The notes beneath the pieces were generated by a model that was not told the origin of the DNA, did no database searches, and was given only the letters and a program-made list of their open reading frames with translations. 64,000 bases of DNA from Thalassotalea profundi (lineage in GTDB: Bacteria; Pseudomonadota; Gammaproteobacteria; Enterobacterales; Alteromonadaceae). The DNA is taken from contig NZ_BNAH01000004.1 in assembly GCF_014653195.1 (NCBI RefSeq), forward strand, positions 62,001 to 126,000, read 5' to 3'. Positions 45,643 through 55,248 of the stretch are shown here, piece after piece (position 1 is the stretch's first letter; every line of letters starts with the position of its first letter). The position numbers and the translations under genes are program-made.

Positions 45643-45755
45643 GGTGACCCTTTCGGTCCCTTCGCAATGATACTCTGTGAACTCGGCCAGGTCCGGAAGG
45701 AAGCAACCGCAGCAGACGACTCATGTGCCGGAGTGTGGCTGATTGGGTTGCCACC
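45643..45755 (+). ncRNA. ffs: Signal recognition particle 4.5S RNA
   Basis: The core contains the invariant SRP domain IV region, GGTCCGGAAGGAAGCAACC, with the GGAA tetraloop and the partner segment CATGTGCCGG, which bind Ffh. The terminal helix brings GGTGACCC together with GGGTTGCCACC. Ends are approximate, judged by alignment with the 114-nt E. coli RNA; the primary transcript may start near 45619 and be processed. Confidence 0.95.
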
Positions 45756-45765
45756 CAATCTCTTT
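45741..45765 (+). terminator. Terminator at the end of ffs
   Basis: GATTGGGT and ACCCAATC close a TGCC loop, followed by TCTTT. It overlaps the RNA's own 3' end. Confidence 0.7.
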
Positions 45766-45897
45766 AAAGCAATAACTTACACATCTTTTAGCTACTTGCT
45801 ACATATTCACACCTGATCTTAATCCAATTAATACCATTATTAAAAATAAAAAAAGTAAAAACTTAAATCGCTATTTAAAAAAACAAGTGCTAACTTT

Positions 45898-47799
45898 ATG
45901 CATAATAATTATGATTTAGCGATCAAGTCGCTTTATCAAAATCTCAATAATAAAAATAGAGTTTACAGTTTGAATATACCAGATATCCCTAATAATCATG
46001 CGCTTATAATGTTACTCATCACTGTTGTTGCGCTATATTTTTTTCGACGTGATGACATTCCACTAGAAACATCTTCATTAGCTGTACTTGTTGTTTTGTG
46101 TTTAGTGTTTACTGTTTTTCCTTTTGAAATAAACGGTAACCATTTAGAGCCTGCATCGTTATTTTTTGGTTTTGGTCATGAGGCATTAGTTACCGTATGT
46201 GCTCTAATGATTATTGGACATGCATTAGTTAGAACTGGGGCCTTAGTGCCTGTAGGGCGTAGTTTAGCTAAACTTTGGAAAATAAGTCCTACGTTGTCGT
46301 TATTAATTACTTTGATTATTGCCGCTACTTTAAGCGCGTTTGTTAACAATACGCCAATTGTTGTATTGCTTTTACCCATTTTAACCAATGTGGCTTTGCG
46401 AACTAATACTGATACCTCTCCGATGTTATTACCTATGGGGCTGGCTACTTTGGTGGGGGGAATGACGACGACTATCGGTACATCTACTAACTTACTTGTA
46501 GTCAGTGTTGCCAGCGATATGGGACTTCCGAGAATGGGAATGTTCGATTTTAGTTTACCCGCTGTTATTGCTGGGGTTATTGCTATTGCTTACTTATGGA
46601 TAGTAGCTCCTAAACTATTACCGAAAAGATCTCCTTCATTACCAGATACTTCACCGAGATTATTTAGCGCCTATTTGAATATTAATGAAGATAGTGTCGC
46701 TAACGGAAAGAAGGTGTCTGAAATTTTAAAACTCACAGATGATCAGATGAATATTGAGTCCATTCAACGTAGCCCTGATTACCGTAATATAGTTGCTCTA
46801 CCTGATACGATAATTAAAGAAGGCGATCGTATCCATGTTAAAGATTACCCAGATCAATTAAAAGAATTTGAATCGGTTTTACAAGCAACGCTTTTTTCCG
46901 GTAGTCAGAAAGTTGATGACGATAATCCTTTAAATGCTGAAAAACAAATGCTTGCAGAAATCGTCGTTATACAAGCATCAGGACTCGTGGGCAAAACCCT
47001 AAAACAAGTACAATTTGCTCGACGTTATGGCATTTCCGTAATTGCATTGCATCGTGATGGTAAAGCAATGGATATAGGTAGAAGAAGCATAGGGCATATT
47101 CCAATTCTTACCGGTGATGTGCTATTAGTTCAAGGTGACGGTGAACAAATTACAGAGTTAAAGGAGAGTAGAGGATTCTTAATTATAGATGGAGCGTCTG
47201 ATCTGCCCCAATCAAAAAAAGCACCCTTAGCTTTACTAACTTTGTTCTTAGTGATTGCTTCCGCAGCCGTAGGCTTATTACCGATAGCGATTAGTTCTAT
47301 GTGTGGTGTTTTAATTTTATTAGCCACTAAGTGCATAGATTGGAGCGAAGTATCTTCAGCTTTAAGTTCTCAAGTAGTCTTAATCGTAGTCGCATCATTA
47401 GCTCTAGGTTCCGCTATGATGCAAACTGGAGGTGCTGAATACATAGCTCAATTATTTGTTGCGCTCGCTTTTGATTTACCCCCTGCAGGAATATTATCAG
47501 CATTAATGCTAATGTTAGCGGTATTAACTAACATTGTTTCGAATAATGCTGCGGCAGTTATTGGAACGCCGATTGCAATTTCAGTGGCAAGTCAATTAAA
47601 TGTCCCCGTTGAACCCTTTATTTTAGCGGTACTATTTGGTGCAAACTTAAGCTATGCGACACCAATGGCATATAAAACCAACATATTAGTGATGAATGCG
47701 GGGGGATATCAGTTTTCAGATTTTATAAAAGTAGGTTTGCCTTTGATATTGTTGATGTGGGTGACATTATCATTTTTATTAAGTTGGTTGTATTTATAA
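45898..47799 (+). CDS. SLC13/DASS-type permease with TrkA-C (RCK C) domains
   Basis: A 633-residue inner membrane protein, about 11-12 transmembrane helices in two halves, with two cytoplasmic RCK_C-like domains (about residues 265-400) between them (e.g. MLAEIVVIQASGLVGKTLKQVQFARRYGISVIALHRDG). Each half has the ion-transporter Asn motif: FVNNTPIVVLLLPI and NIVSNNAAAVIGTPIA. The family imports dicarboxylates, sulfate or other anions with sodium. The substrate cannot be told from the sequence. No partner gene is adjacent. Confidence 0.88.
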   Translation: MHNNYDLAIKSLYQNLNNKNRVYSLNIPDIPNNHALIMLLITVVALYFFRRDDIPLETSSLAVLVVLCLVFTVFPFEINGNHLEPASLFFGFGHEALVTVCALMIIGHALVRTGALVPVGRSLAKLWKISPTLSLLITLIIAATLSAFVNNTPIVVLLLPILTNVALRTNTDTSPMLLPMGLATLVGGMTTTIGTSTNLLVVSVASDMGLPRMGMFDFSLPAVIAGVIAIAYLWIVAPKLLPKRSPSLPDTSPRLFSAYLNINEDSVANGKKVSEILKLTDDQMNIESIQRSPDYRNIVALPDTIIKEGDRIHVKDYPDQLKEFESVLQATLFSGSQKVDDDNPLNAEKQMLAEIVVIQASGLVGKTLKQVQFARRYGISVIALHRDGKAMDIGRRSIGHIPILTGDVLLVQGDGEQITELKESRGFLIIDGASDLPQSKKAPLALLTLFLVIASAAVGLLPIAISSMCGVLILLATKCIDWSEVSSALSSQVVLIVVASLALGSAMMQTGGAEYIAQLFVALAFDLPPAGILSALMLMLAVLTNIVSNNAAAVIGTPIAISVASQLNVPVEPFILAVLFGANLSYATPMAYKTNILVMNAGGYQFSDFIKVGLPLILLMWVTLSFLLSWLYL

Positions 47800-48015
47800 T
47801 CTGAGGCATTGAAAAATGTTGCTTTAAGTATTTTTAGACATACATTTTTGCGATAATTTATCAAAAATAGGGATATTTACTGACTAAATCTTGCACTTTT
47901 ATAGAAGTTATATATTTTTTATAGTTTTTAACTATAAAGCCTTATTTTAGTTATGGTTAAATACTACTTAATTGTCATATAATAGCGGCAAAGTAATAAC
48001 ATTAAAGAGATTAAA

Positions 48016-49017
48016 ATGGCAGCATTTGGTACTGTTTTTATGCCGCAGATGATTCAAGCGCGCTTTTCTGACAATGCTTGGAGTGAAACTAGCGTTGTAC
48101 CTTCGGATAAAATTGAATTACACCCTGGGGCACATGTACTTCATTACTCAAGCACGTGTTTTGAAGGGTTAAAAGCGTTTCGTCATGAAGACGGCTCTAT
48201 CTATCTTTTTCGTATGGATGCCAATATTGCTCGAATGAAACAAAGCTCAGCTTTATTAAGCTTACCAGCGTTTGATGATGCGATGCTTAAAGGCATGATA
48301 ATTGATATTGTTCGTCAGTTTGCTGATGAAACTCCATTACCCCCTGGTTCCATGTACATTCGCCCAACGCATATTGGCACTGAAGCAGCCATTGGTAAAG
48401 CGGCTGTTCCATCATTGAGCTCATTACTTTATGTCTTACTTTCACCTGTAGGAGACTACTTTGCCGGCGGTTCAACCGCATTACGTATATTGTTAGAAGA
48501 AAATGGTATGCGTTGTGCTCCGCATATGGGCATGGTGAAAAGTGGTGGTAATTATGCTAGTGCTTTAGCACCAATTTCAGCAGCTCGTGAAAAATATCAA
48601 GCCGATCAAATTTTATTTTGTCCTGGTGGAGATGTACAAGAAACAGGAGCAGCAAATTTTATTTTGATTGATGGTAATGAAATTATTACTAAAGCGCTTG
48701 ATAGTACATTTTTGCATGGTGTAACTCGTCATAGTATTTTAACTATAGCTAAAGATTTAGGTATGACAGTTACAGAAAGAAACTTCACAGTAGATGAGCT
48801 ACTTGAACGTTCAGCAAAGCCTGGCACTGAAGCGGCACTTTCAGGTACTGCAGCAGTATTAACACCTGTGGGTACTTTTATTCATAACGATAAAGAATAC
48901 AAAGTGGGTAACGGTGAAGCCGGACCAACAACCATGCGTTTGCGACAAGCATTGAATGATATTCAATGGGGTAAAGCGGCTGACACGCACGGCTGGTTAA
49001 CTAAAGTAGACGTTTAA
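48016..49017 (+). CDS. ilvE: Branched-chain amino-acid aminotransferase
   Basis: A 333-residue class IV PLP enzyme exchanging amino groups between glutamate and the keto acids of leucine, isoleucine and valine. The Schiff-base lysine is probably that of GMVKSGGNYASAL, followed by the class IV signature region DVQETGAANFILIDGNEIITKALDSTFLHGVTRHSIL. The form is closer to the eukaryote-like BCAT group than to E. coli IlvE, so the gene name is by function. TATAAT at about 47977 is a good -10 box. Confidence 0.93.
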   Translation: MAAFGTVFMPQMIQARFSDNAWSETSVVPSDKIELHPGAHVLHYSSTCFEGLKAFRHEDGSIYLFRMDANIARMKQSSALLSLPAFDDAMLKGMIIDIVRQFADETPLPPGSMYIRPTHIGTEAAIGKAAVPSLSSLLYVLLSPVGDYFAGGSTALRILLEENGMRCAPHMGMVKSGGNYASALAPISAAREKYQADQILFCPGGDVQETGAANFILIDGNEIITKALDSTFLHGVTRHSILTIAKDLGMTVTERNFTVDELLERSAKPGTEAALSGTAAVLTPVGTFIHNDKEYKVGNGEAGPTTMRLRQALNDIQWGKAADTHGWLTKVDV

Positions 49018-49169
49018 ATCCACTTCTAAGTATTACCATTAGTTAGCGCCTACTTTAGATTAAATGGTAGGCGCATACTTTTAATAAAGTTCAATAACTT
49101 TCCTACTGACTGCTATACTATATAGCTGATTTAATTCTTATTTCTTCAAATTTTTGAGGTTTAGTCTAA

Positions 49170-50375
49170 ATGTCATTTTCAATGTTTACATTGTGTGATC
49201 CCTTATTAAAAGCTATCACCGAATTAGGCTACACCCAGCCAACGGCTATTCAGGAAAAAGCGATACCGAGTATTTTATCTGGCCAAGATGTTATAGCGGC
49301 CGCACAAACAGGCACAGGAAAAACTGCTAGTTTTGCTTTGCCTATATTACAAAAATTAAGTGCATATCAAACGGGTAAAGAACGTAAATTACGTGGCAAG
49401 CGTATACGTGCTTTAATATTAGCGCCAACGCGTGAGTTAGCGGTACAAGTTGAAGCTAGTATTTCGGCATACGGAAAATACGTAGAGTTATCTTCAATGG
49501 CGATATACGGTGGTGTTGATTCAGATGAGCAAAAACAACGCTTAATATGGGGTGTCGATATTGTTGTTGCAACGCCAGGCAGATTACTCGATTTAGCCCA
49601 TCAACGCGCCTTACATTTTGATGAACTTGAAGTATTCGTATTGGATGAAGCCGATAGAATGCTGGATATGGGCTTTATTGACGATATTAATAAAATTATT
49701 GAGCGTTTACCTGTACAACGTCAAAATTTACTCTTTTCAGCCACTATTTCTGATGATGTGCGTGCGTTAGCCAGAAGGGCTATTCATAATGATGCCATAG
49801 AGCTTGCTATTAAGCCTGATAAAGCGACGAGTGCAAAAATTGATCAATGGTTAGTAACCGTCGATAAAGGTAATAAATCAGCTTTATTAAGTTATCTGAT
49901 AAAAGAACGGCAATGGCAACAAGCCTTAATTTTTATCGAAACTAAACATGGAGCGGCGAAGTTAGTCTCACAACTAGAAAAACGCGGCATTCATGCTGAG
50001 TCAATTCATAGTGGCAGAACACAAGCGGTGCGTGAGCAAATATTGACACAATTTAAAGCAGGTAAAGTAAAGTTTCTCGTAGCAACTGCAATTGCCGCGC
50101 GTGGTATCGATATTAATGATTTAAGTCGTGTTGTAAATTATGACTTACCTGATCAACCTGATGACTACATTCATCGCATAGGCCGGACAGGTCGTGCTGG
50201 TGCTAGTGGTGAAGCAATTTCTTTCGTGGCAAAAGATAATTTTAGAAACTTATGTGCTATTGAAAGCCGTTTAGGTCATATTATAGAACGTAAAGCATTC
50301 GATGAATTTCCTGTTAAAAAAACGGTGCCTGTTTCTATTTTAAATTATGTACCTAAACATCAACGCAGTAACTAA
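49170..50375 (+). CDS. rhlE: RhlE-like DEAD-box RNA helicase
   Basis: A 401-residue RNA helicase with all core motifs: Q motif TQPTAIQEKAIP, Walker A AAQTGTGKT, PTRELA, TPGRLLDL, DEAD (VFVLDEADRMLDMGF), SAT, ARGIDI and HRIGRTGRAG. It lacks the long basic C-terminal tail of E. coli RhlE. DEAD-box proteins of this group aid ribosome assembly or cold growth. The exact role is inferred from family. ATG 49170 starts MSFSMFTL; a second ATG at residue 5 is possible. Confidence 0.9.
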   Translation: MSFSMFTLCDPLLKAITELGYTQPTAIQEKAIPSILSGQDVIAAAQTGTGKTASFALPILQKLSAYQTGKERKLRGKRIRALILAPTRELAVQVEASISAYGKYVELSSMAIYGGVDSDEQKQRLIWGVDIVVATPGRLLDLAHQRALHFDELEVFVLDEADRMLDMGFIDDINKIIERLPVQRQNLLFSATISDDVRALARRAIHNDAIELAIKPDKATSAKIDQWLVTVDKGNKSALLSYLIKERQWQQALIFIETKHGAAKLVSQLEKRGIHAESIHSGRTQAVREQILTQFKAGKVKFLVATAIAARGIDINDLSRVVNYDLPDQPDDYIHRIGRTGRAGASGEAISFVAKDNFRNLCAIESRLGHIIERKAFDEFPVKKTVPVSILNYVPKHQRSN

Positions 50376-50454
50376 TATTCTGTTATATAAATCATAGTTA
50401 ATCAGTATATAATTCTGGCATTATTTTATTTCCAATTAGATTTAAGGTGTATTA

Positions 50455-50706
50455 ATGAACCCAATAATTGCATTATTAAAAGAACAAAATGTTAATGACA
50501 AACAAATTAAAGAAGTATTTGAAGCATTAACTGAAAACCCTATTATGGCGATGAACACTGTTCAGCAATTAGGTATACCTCAAGATAAACTACAAGCGCT
50601 TATGATGTTGTTGATGCAAAACCCTGATTTAATTAAAGAAGCGGTTGATGAACTAGGTTTGGATTTTAGTAAAGTAGAGCAAGCGAAAAAAACCTTACAA
50701 CCTTAA
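50455..50706 (+). CDS. DUF2999 family protein (83 aa)
   Basis: A small acidic helical protein beginning MNPIIALLKEQNVNDKQIKEVFEALTENP, the recognisable DUF2999 pattern of marine gammaproteobacteria. No membrane segment or catalytic motif is seen. The function is unknown. It lies between the helicase and the YegD-like chaperone genes; a short palindrome follows the stop. Confidence 0.88.
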   Translation: MNPIIALLKEQNVNDKQIKEVFEALTENPIMAMNTVQQLGIPQDKLQALMMLLMQNPDLIKEAVDELGLDFSKVEQAKKTLQP

Positions 50707-50715
50707 ATTCTTTTT

Positions 50716-50736
50716 GGGGCGAATGCTAATCGCCCT
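50716..50736. repeat. Short hairpin after the DUF2999 gene
   Basis: GGGCGA (50717-50722) and TCGCCC (50730-50735) pair around seven bases. It resembles REP-like GGGCGA/TCGCCC hairpins; the T-run comes too late (50745 on) for a simple terminator. Confidence 0.45.
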
Positions 50737-50851
50737 ACAAGAAATTTTTTGATATACACTAATCAATTATAGTTTCCTTAGTGCCTTGCACTATGTTGCT
50801 ATCATCAGTATCCTACGCGGCTTTCACTTAGCTTAATGGTTCTAAATTAAC

Positions 50852-52210
50852 ATGATAGGTTTTGATTACGGCACATCAAATTGTGCCGTGGGTGTAATGA
50901 AAAATGAGCAACCTGAAATAGTTACTTTAGGTGAACATGGTCGTTTTATTCCTTCAACTTTATATTCGCCAAGCAGAGATATCATTTCACATTGGTTATA
51001 TCAACAACTACCTGAAACCGAGAAAGTTACTTTCAAACAACAGCGTTCTTTAGTCTTACAAAAAGGACAAAGTGTTGCTCGTGAGCTTAATTTAGATGGA
51101 ATTTCACCTGAACTGTCTTTTGGAAAATTAGCCTTACAACAATATTTAGAAGAGCCTGATGAAGGTTACTATATTAAATCACCTAAATCTTTTTTAGGGG
51201 CTAGCGGTTTATTACCAGTACAAATTAACTTATTTGAAGATATTGTTGCCGCTATGATGAGTAATATCAAAAACTTAGCAGAACAAAATCAACAAACTGA
51301 TATCACTAAAACTGTGATCGGACGCCCCATAAACTTTCAAGGCTTAAAGGGTGAAGAAAGTAACCGCCAAGCGATTGGAGTACTGACTAATGCCGCTAAA
51401 CGTGTTGGTTTTAAGTCAGTTGAATTTCAATATGAACCGGTGGCTGCTGGTTTTGAATATGAAGCAAGCTTAACTAAAACACAAAAAGTATTAGTGGTTG
51501 ATATTGGTGGGGGAACTACCGATTGTTCAATGTTGCTAATGGGTCCTGAATTTATTAATAGCATTGATCGAAATAAGCAGCTGCTTGCGCATAGTGGTAT
51601 AAGGGTTGGTGGAAATGATTTTGATATTCAATTGGCACTCAAAGGTATAATGCCAAGCCTAGGAATGAATGATTTGCTTAAAACGGGGAAGCCGATGCCT
51701 GTAAATAGCTTTAATCAAGCAGTTGCAATTAACAATGTTAATGAGCAAACTGAGTTTTATCGCCCCAGCAATCGACGTTACTTAGAGCAACTACAGCGAG
51801 ATGCTGCTGATCCTGATACCTTTGCACGTTTAATTAAAGTACATGATCATAAATTAAGCTATCGTCTAGTTAATGGCGCAGAACAAGCTAAAATAGGGCT
51901 AACGAAAAGTGATGTTCAGCCAATAGCGTTATTCGATATTGCTGATAATTTACAAGTGGATATTTCACGATCGCTTATGCTTGAAGCAAGTACTAGTCAA
52001 CTTACTCAAATTGCTAATATGATGGAAGAAGCGGTTAATCAGGCAGGATGTAAGCCCGATGTGATTTTTGTTACCGGCGGTACGGCAAAATCACCCGTAC
52101 TAAATCAATTTTTATCAGCACAGATGCCTAATACGCCAGTGGTGATAGGAGATCATTTCGGTAGTGTAACAGTAGGTTTGGCACGTTGGGCGAAGCGAAT
52201 TTTTGCATAA
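50852..52210 (+). CDS. yegD: YegD-like Hsp70-family chaperone
   Basis: A 452-residue DnaK relative with the actin-like ATPase domain but without the classic substrate-binding domain. Phosphate loop FDYGTSNCAVGV and adenosine-side motif VVDIGGGTTDCSM are clear, and VTGGTAKSP near the end fits the second adenosine motif. The role is unknown in E. coli too; nucleotide-dependent chaperone activity is expected by family. Three small genes follow on the same strand (52250-53436). Confidence 0.92.
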   Translation: MIGFDYGTSNCAVGVMKNEQPEIVTLGEHGRFIPSTLYSPSRDIISHWLYQQLPETEKVTFKQQRSLVLQKGQSVARELNLDGISPELSFGKLALQQYLEEPDEGYYIKSPKSFLGASGLLPVQINLFEDIVAAMMSNIKNLAEQNQQTDITKTVIGRPINFQGLKGEESNRQAIGVLTNAAKRVGFKSVEFQYEPVAAGFEYEASLTKTQKVLVVDIGGGTTDCSMLLMGPEFINSIDRNKQLLAHSGIRVGGNDFDIQLALKGIMPSLGMNDLLKTGKPMPVNSFNQAVAINNVNEQTEFYRPSNRRYLEQLQRDAADPDTFARLIKVHDHKLSYRLVNGAEQAKIGLTKSDVQPIALFDIADNLQVDISRSLMLEASTSQLTQIANMMEEAVNQAGCKPDVIFVTGGTAKSPVLNQFLSAQMPNTPVVIGDHFGSVTVGLARWAKRIFA

Positions 52211-52249
52211 TATGATTGTTGTTTATCTACTACCGCTTTAGGGAAACAA

Positions 52250-52567
52250 ATGAGTAATAAAGTATCAGATGAAACTAAAGAGCAAGCGATTAAAGTTGCC
52301 AAAGGCATTCAGAAAAAAGGACAAACAAAAGATCAAACTAAGTTAATCGCTCAAGGTATTGAAAAGGGAATTGCTGAGTATAAAAAGCAACAAAGTAAAA
52401 AATCTCGCGAAAGGGATAAGCAGCGTAAAAAAACAATGAAAACTCAGCAAGAACTAAAACCTGAGCTTTCTCAACCCAAATCCGTAAATAACGTTGTTAA
52501 CTTGTTGCCTTGGGGACTACTTGTGTTCAGTTGGCTAGGTTTTATTATTTATATCAATTTGGTTTAA
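52250..52567 (+). CDS. DUF2956 family protein (105 aa)
   Basis: A small, very basic protein with the DUF2956 pattern ETKEQAIKVAKGIQKKGQTKDQTKLIAQGIEKGIAEYKKQQ, a lysine-rich coiled region and a C-terminal transmembrane helix (NLLPWGLLVFSWLGFIIYINLV). The tail-anchored layout suggests that it sits on the inner membrane with its charged part in the cytoplasm. The function is unknown. It lies 39 bp after yegD. Confidence 0.88.
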   Translation: MSNKVSDETKEQAIKVAKGIQKKGQTKDQTKLIAQGIEKGIAEYKKQQSKKSRERDKQRKKTMKTQQELKPELSQPKSVNNVVNLLPWGLLVFSWLGFIIYINLV

Positions 52568-52616
52568 CTATAAACAGATAAAACAACGCTACCAGTTAAC
52601 TAATTTAGGAAATTTA

Positions 52617-52949
52617 ATGTCAAAGTTCTTTTATAGAGGTACACCCGATGTGATGGGAAAGTACGGAAAAAGTGGTTACCAGCCTAAAAATAACGTGAAA
52701 TTAGGCTCTAAAGCCAATCCACTTTCGTTAGTTGTGGCAACTGAAGAACGTAAATTAGCGGTTGAACAAATAATCACAGAAAATGAATTAGTTGCTATTA
52801 TTAACGTTGATTCTGAGCAGGATGAAAATATTGAAGCATTAGACTTTGTGTTGAACCTACCTAAAACCCAACGTTTTGAAAAAGTACCAGAGCGAAATGC
52901 GCCTTGCTCATGTGGTAGTGGTAACAAATATAAAAAATGCTGTGGTTAA
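52617..52949 (+). CDS. SEC-C metal-binding small protein
   Basis: A 110-residue protein with a C-terminal SEC-C zinc motif, APCSCGSGNKYKKCCG, like the tail of SecA. The N-terminal part (FYRGTPDVMGKYGKSGYQPKNNVKLGSKANPL) matches a small family known mainly from Vibrionaceae and relatives (PBPRA1643 type). The motif can bind zinc and ribosome- or SecB-like partners, but no function is shown for this group. It follows the DUF2956 gene by 49 bp. Confidence 0.9.
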   Translation: MSKFFYRGTPDVMGKYGKSGYQPKNNVKLGSKANPLSLVVATEERKLAVEQIITENELVAIINVDSEQDENIEALDFVLNLPKTQRFEKVPERNAPCSCGSGNKYKKCCG

Positions 52950-53022
52950 CGCATAAAACAACCGTAGTAATCGTCAGTTAAAATAAGCTGACAATGACTT
53001 TGACAACTTTAGGAAACCTAGA

Positions 53023-53436
53023 ATGAAAGCACCTTTATTTGACGACATTATTAGCTTATCTCAAAATATTGCTAATGCATCTGCAAACGAAAATGATAAT
53101 GCGCGTGAATTAAATTACAAAGCACTTATTAAATTGTGTGCAAACAATGAAAACACACCGAAAGATCATCCGCTACAATGGGAAGCCTTAGCCGACTTTA
53201 CTCTGGATAGTGAACAGGCAATAGATATTTATCAAAAAGGCTTAGATTGCGCACAACGTTTGGCACTTAACAACTCAATCGCCTCAATTTATTTATCGAT
53301 GGCTATGCGTTATCAAGAAATGGAAGATGTAGAAAAAGCCAAATCTTACAGCCAAATGTCACTTGAGTTAGTTGAACAAGTGAGTAATGAAGATTTAAAA
53401 AACGACATTATAGAATTTGCAAATAGTCAAAAATAA
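53023..53436 (+). CDS. TPR-like hypothetical protein (137 aa)
   Basis: A helical, acidic 137-residue protein. The segment from AIDIYQKGLDCAQRLALNNSIASIYLSMAMRYQEMEDVEKAKSYSQMSLELVEQV resembles one or two TPR repeats. The protein has no signal peptide. Its role is unknown, perhaps protein binding. It lies 73 bp after the SEC-C gene and may belong to the same transcript. Confidence 0.75.
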   Translation: MKAPLFDDIISLSQNIANASANENDNARELNYKALIKLCANNENTPKDHPLQWEALADFTLDSEQAIDIYQKGLDCAQRLALNNSIASIYLSMAMRYQEMEDVEKAKSYSQMSLELVEQVSNEDLKNDIIEFANSQK

Positions 53437-53641
53437 ACATTATTATTTTCTAATAAAAACCTATGATTTACAATTAGTTAAGCTGTTTTACTAACTGGTT
53501 GTATAATAACTTGTTTGAATTGATTAATTCTAATACAATCAATACCGATATATAAGGAAATGTATCGGTTGAATTCCTTTCTTGTTTCTTATTATCTCTA
53601 AATTTCGCTTGCTCTCTTATTATTAGTTAAAGGATTTAACG

Positions 53642-54463
53642 ATGAATAAACAAGTAAAAGTATTAAGTTTTTTTGCATTTCTCCTTATTTTCATTAGTGA
53701 CTCCTCCCTCGCTAATACCGTTAGCGACAAAGATATATACCGTTATTTGACTTTATCTGGTGCAGAAAAAGCATTAGCAAATATTCCTGCTCAAATAGAA
53801 TCTATGGGGCAACTTATGCAGGTAACAGGTAAAGATACAGAAGCAAGTCAAAAAATAATGAATAGAATCATTTCTCATTGGCAACAAGATGAAATTGAAA
53901 AACAAGTATTTGATTATGTGAAACAAAATATTAGTACAGAGCAAATGAAACCTATTTTGATATGGTTAAATACTGATCTTGCTCGAAAGGTAAAACAAGC
54001 TGAAGCTCAAGCGTCTGAGCCCAATTTTAATCAAGAAATAATGAATTATTTAGTAGAGCTTGAAAGAAACCCGCCTTCTGCGACGCGTGTTACTGCTATT
54101 AATCAATTTATTGAAACAACACGAGTTGTTGAGCATTCGATAACACTGGTCATGAGCGTTGCCGAGGGTCTTACAAAAGGGCTCGTTATTGATGCTAATG
54201 AAAAGGGGAATATGGAATCGGTAAGTAAAATTAAAAAGCAACTTCAGGATATGGAATCTATGCTTAAACCTGCACTTGAACAGCAAATGATCATGGTGTC
54301 TTATTTTATTTATCGAAATATAAATGATAAAGATTTCCAGAAATATAGCGAGTTCTATCAACAAGAATTAGGACAAAAAGAAATTAGTCTTATGTATAAA
54401 GCTATGGGAGCGGCAATAGTCTATTGGGCTGATAGTATGTCAAAAGAAATGTTATTAAAGTAA
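53642..54463 (+). CDS. Exported helical protein, DUF2059-like (273 aa)
   Basis: A predicted secreted protein: signal peptide at residues 1-24 (KVLSFFAFLLIFISDSSLANT, cleavage probably after LAN or DSSLA), then a helical body with the DUF2059-like repeat features QVFDYVKQNISTEQMKPILIWLNTDLARKVKQAE and FYQQELGQKEISLMYKAMGAAI. The function of such proteins is unknown. It is convergent with the TrhA-like gene. A CCGATA/TATCGG inverted repeat upstream at 53545-53568 may be a regulatory site. Confidence 0.7.
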   Translation: MNKQVKVLSFFAFLLIFISDSSLANTVSDKDIYRYLTLSGAEKALANIPAQIESMGQLMQVTGKDTEASQKIMNRIISHWQQDEIEKQVFDYVKQNISTEQMKPILIWLNTDLARKVKQAEAQASEPNFNQEIMNYLVELERNPPSATRVTAINQFIETTRVVEHSITLVMSVAEGLTKGLVIDANEKGNMESVSKIKKQLQDMESMLKPALEQQMIMVSYFIYRNINDKDFQKYSEFYQQELGQKEISLMYKAMGAAIVYWADSMSKEMLLK

Positions 54464-54503
54464 GCAATGTATAGATTTTAATTTAGCGTACCAAGATGTC
54501 TTT

Positions 54504-55142
54504 TTATACATAAAACCAAATCATAAAAAAATGACAGGCAGCACCCGCTAATACAAACAAATGCCAGATTGCATGATTAAAAGGTATTTTATGATTGAGA
54601 TAAAAATAGACCCCAAACGTATAAAAGCCGCCGCCAGCTGCTAATAAAATCAAGCCGCCCAATGCAAGCAGTTGATATAAGTCACTGATCACGATAAGTG
54701 AAATAAATCCCATACCTAAATAGATTGATACGGATAAAATTTTATATTTAGCGCCATACTTTAATTTAAATAAAATACCTGCAATGGCAATACCCCACAC
54801 TAAAGCAAACATTCTTAAGCCGATGTCGCCTTTAAGGGTGATAAGAGTAAGCGGTGTGTAGGTGCCAGCGATAAGAACATAAATGGCACAATGGTCAACT
54901 AGTTTAAAAATTCGTTTCGCATGTTCGCTTTTAAAGCCGTGATACAGGGTTGATGCAAGGAATAGTAATATTAAGCTACTTCCATAAACAGCAAAGCTTG
55001 TTGTTTTTATCCAATCATCATCAACAATTGCCACATTAACCAATAATATTAAGGCAAGCACACTGAGAAGAGCTCCAAGGCCATGGCTTATGGCATTAGC
55101 ACGTTCTTCAGCGGGTGAGTATTGTGAGGTTTGACTTGTCAT
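54504..55142 (-). CDS. trhA: TrhA/hemolysin III family membrane protein
   Basis: A 212-residue inner membrane protein of seven predicted helices, of the hemolysin III/YqfA group (PAQR-like). It has SPAEERANAISHGLGALLSVLALILLV at the N-terminus, and the metal-binding-like positions in STLYHGF and FKLVDHCAIYVLIAGTYTPL, plus the terminal NHAIWHLFVLAGAACHFFMIWFYV. The catalytic-like Ser and His residues of PAQR proteins are kept. TrhA of E. coli is tied to membrane energetics. The hemolysin name is historical. Confidence 0.92.
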   Translation of the reverse strand: MTSQTSQYSPAEERANAISHGLGALLSVLALILLVNVAIVDDDWIKTTSFAVYGSSLILLFLASTLYHGFKSEHAKRIFKLVDHCAIYVLIAGTYTPLTLITLKGDIGLRMFALVWGIAIAGILFKLKYGAKYKILSVSIYLGMGFISLIVISDLYQLLALGGLILLAAGGGFYTFGVYFYLNHKIPFNHAIWHLFVLAGAACHFFMIWFYV

Positions 55143-55248
55143 TGTGAGTTACAGCTTAGAAAGTTTAGTGTACACGTGTAAGCTTAAATAATAACAGACA
55201 AGTCTTAGACAATAAAGCTAATGTGTTAGACAGAATAAATTGTGCATT

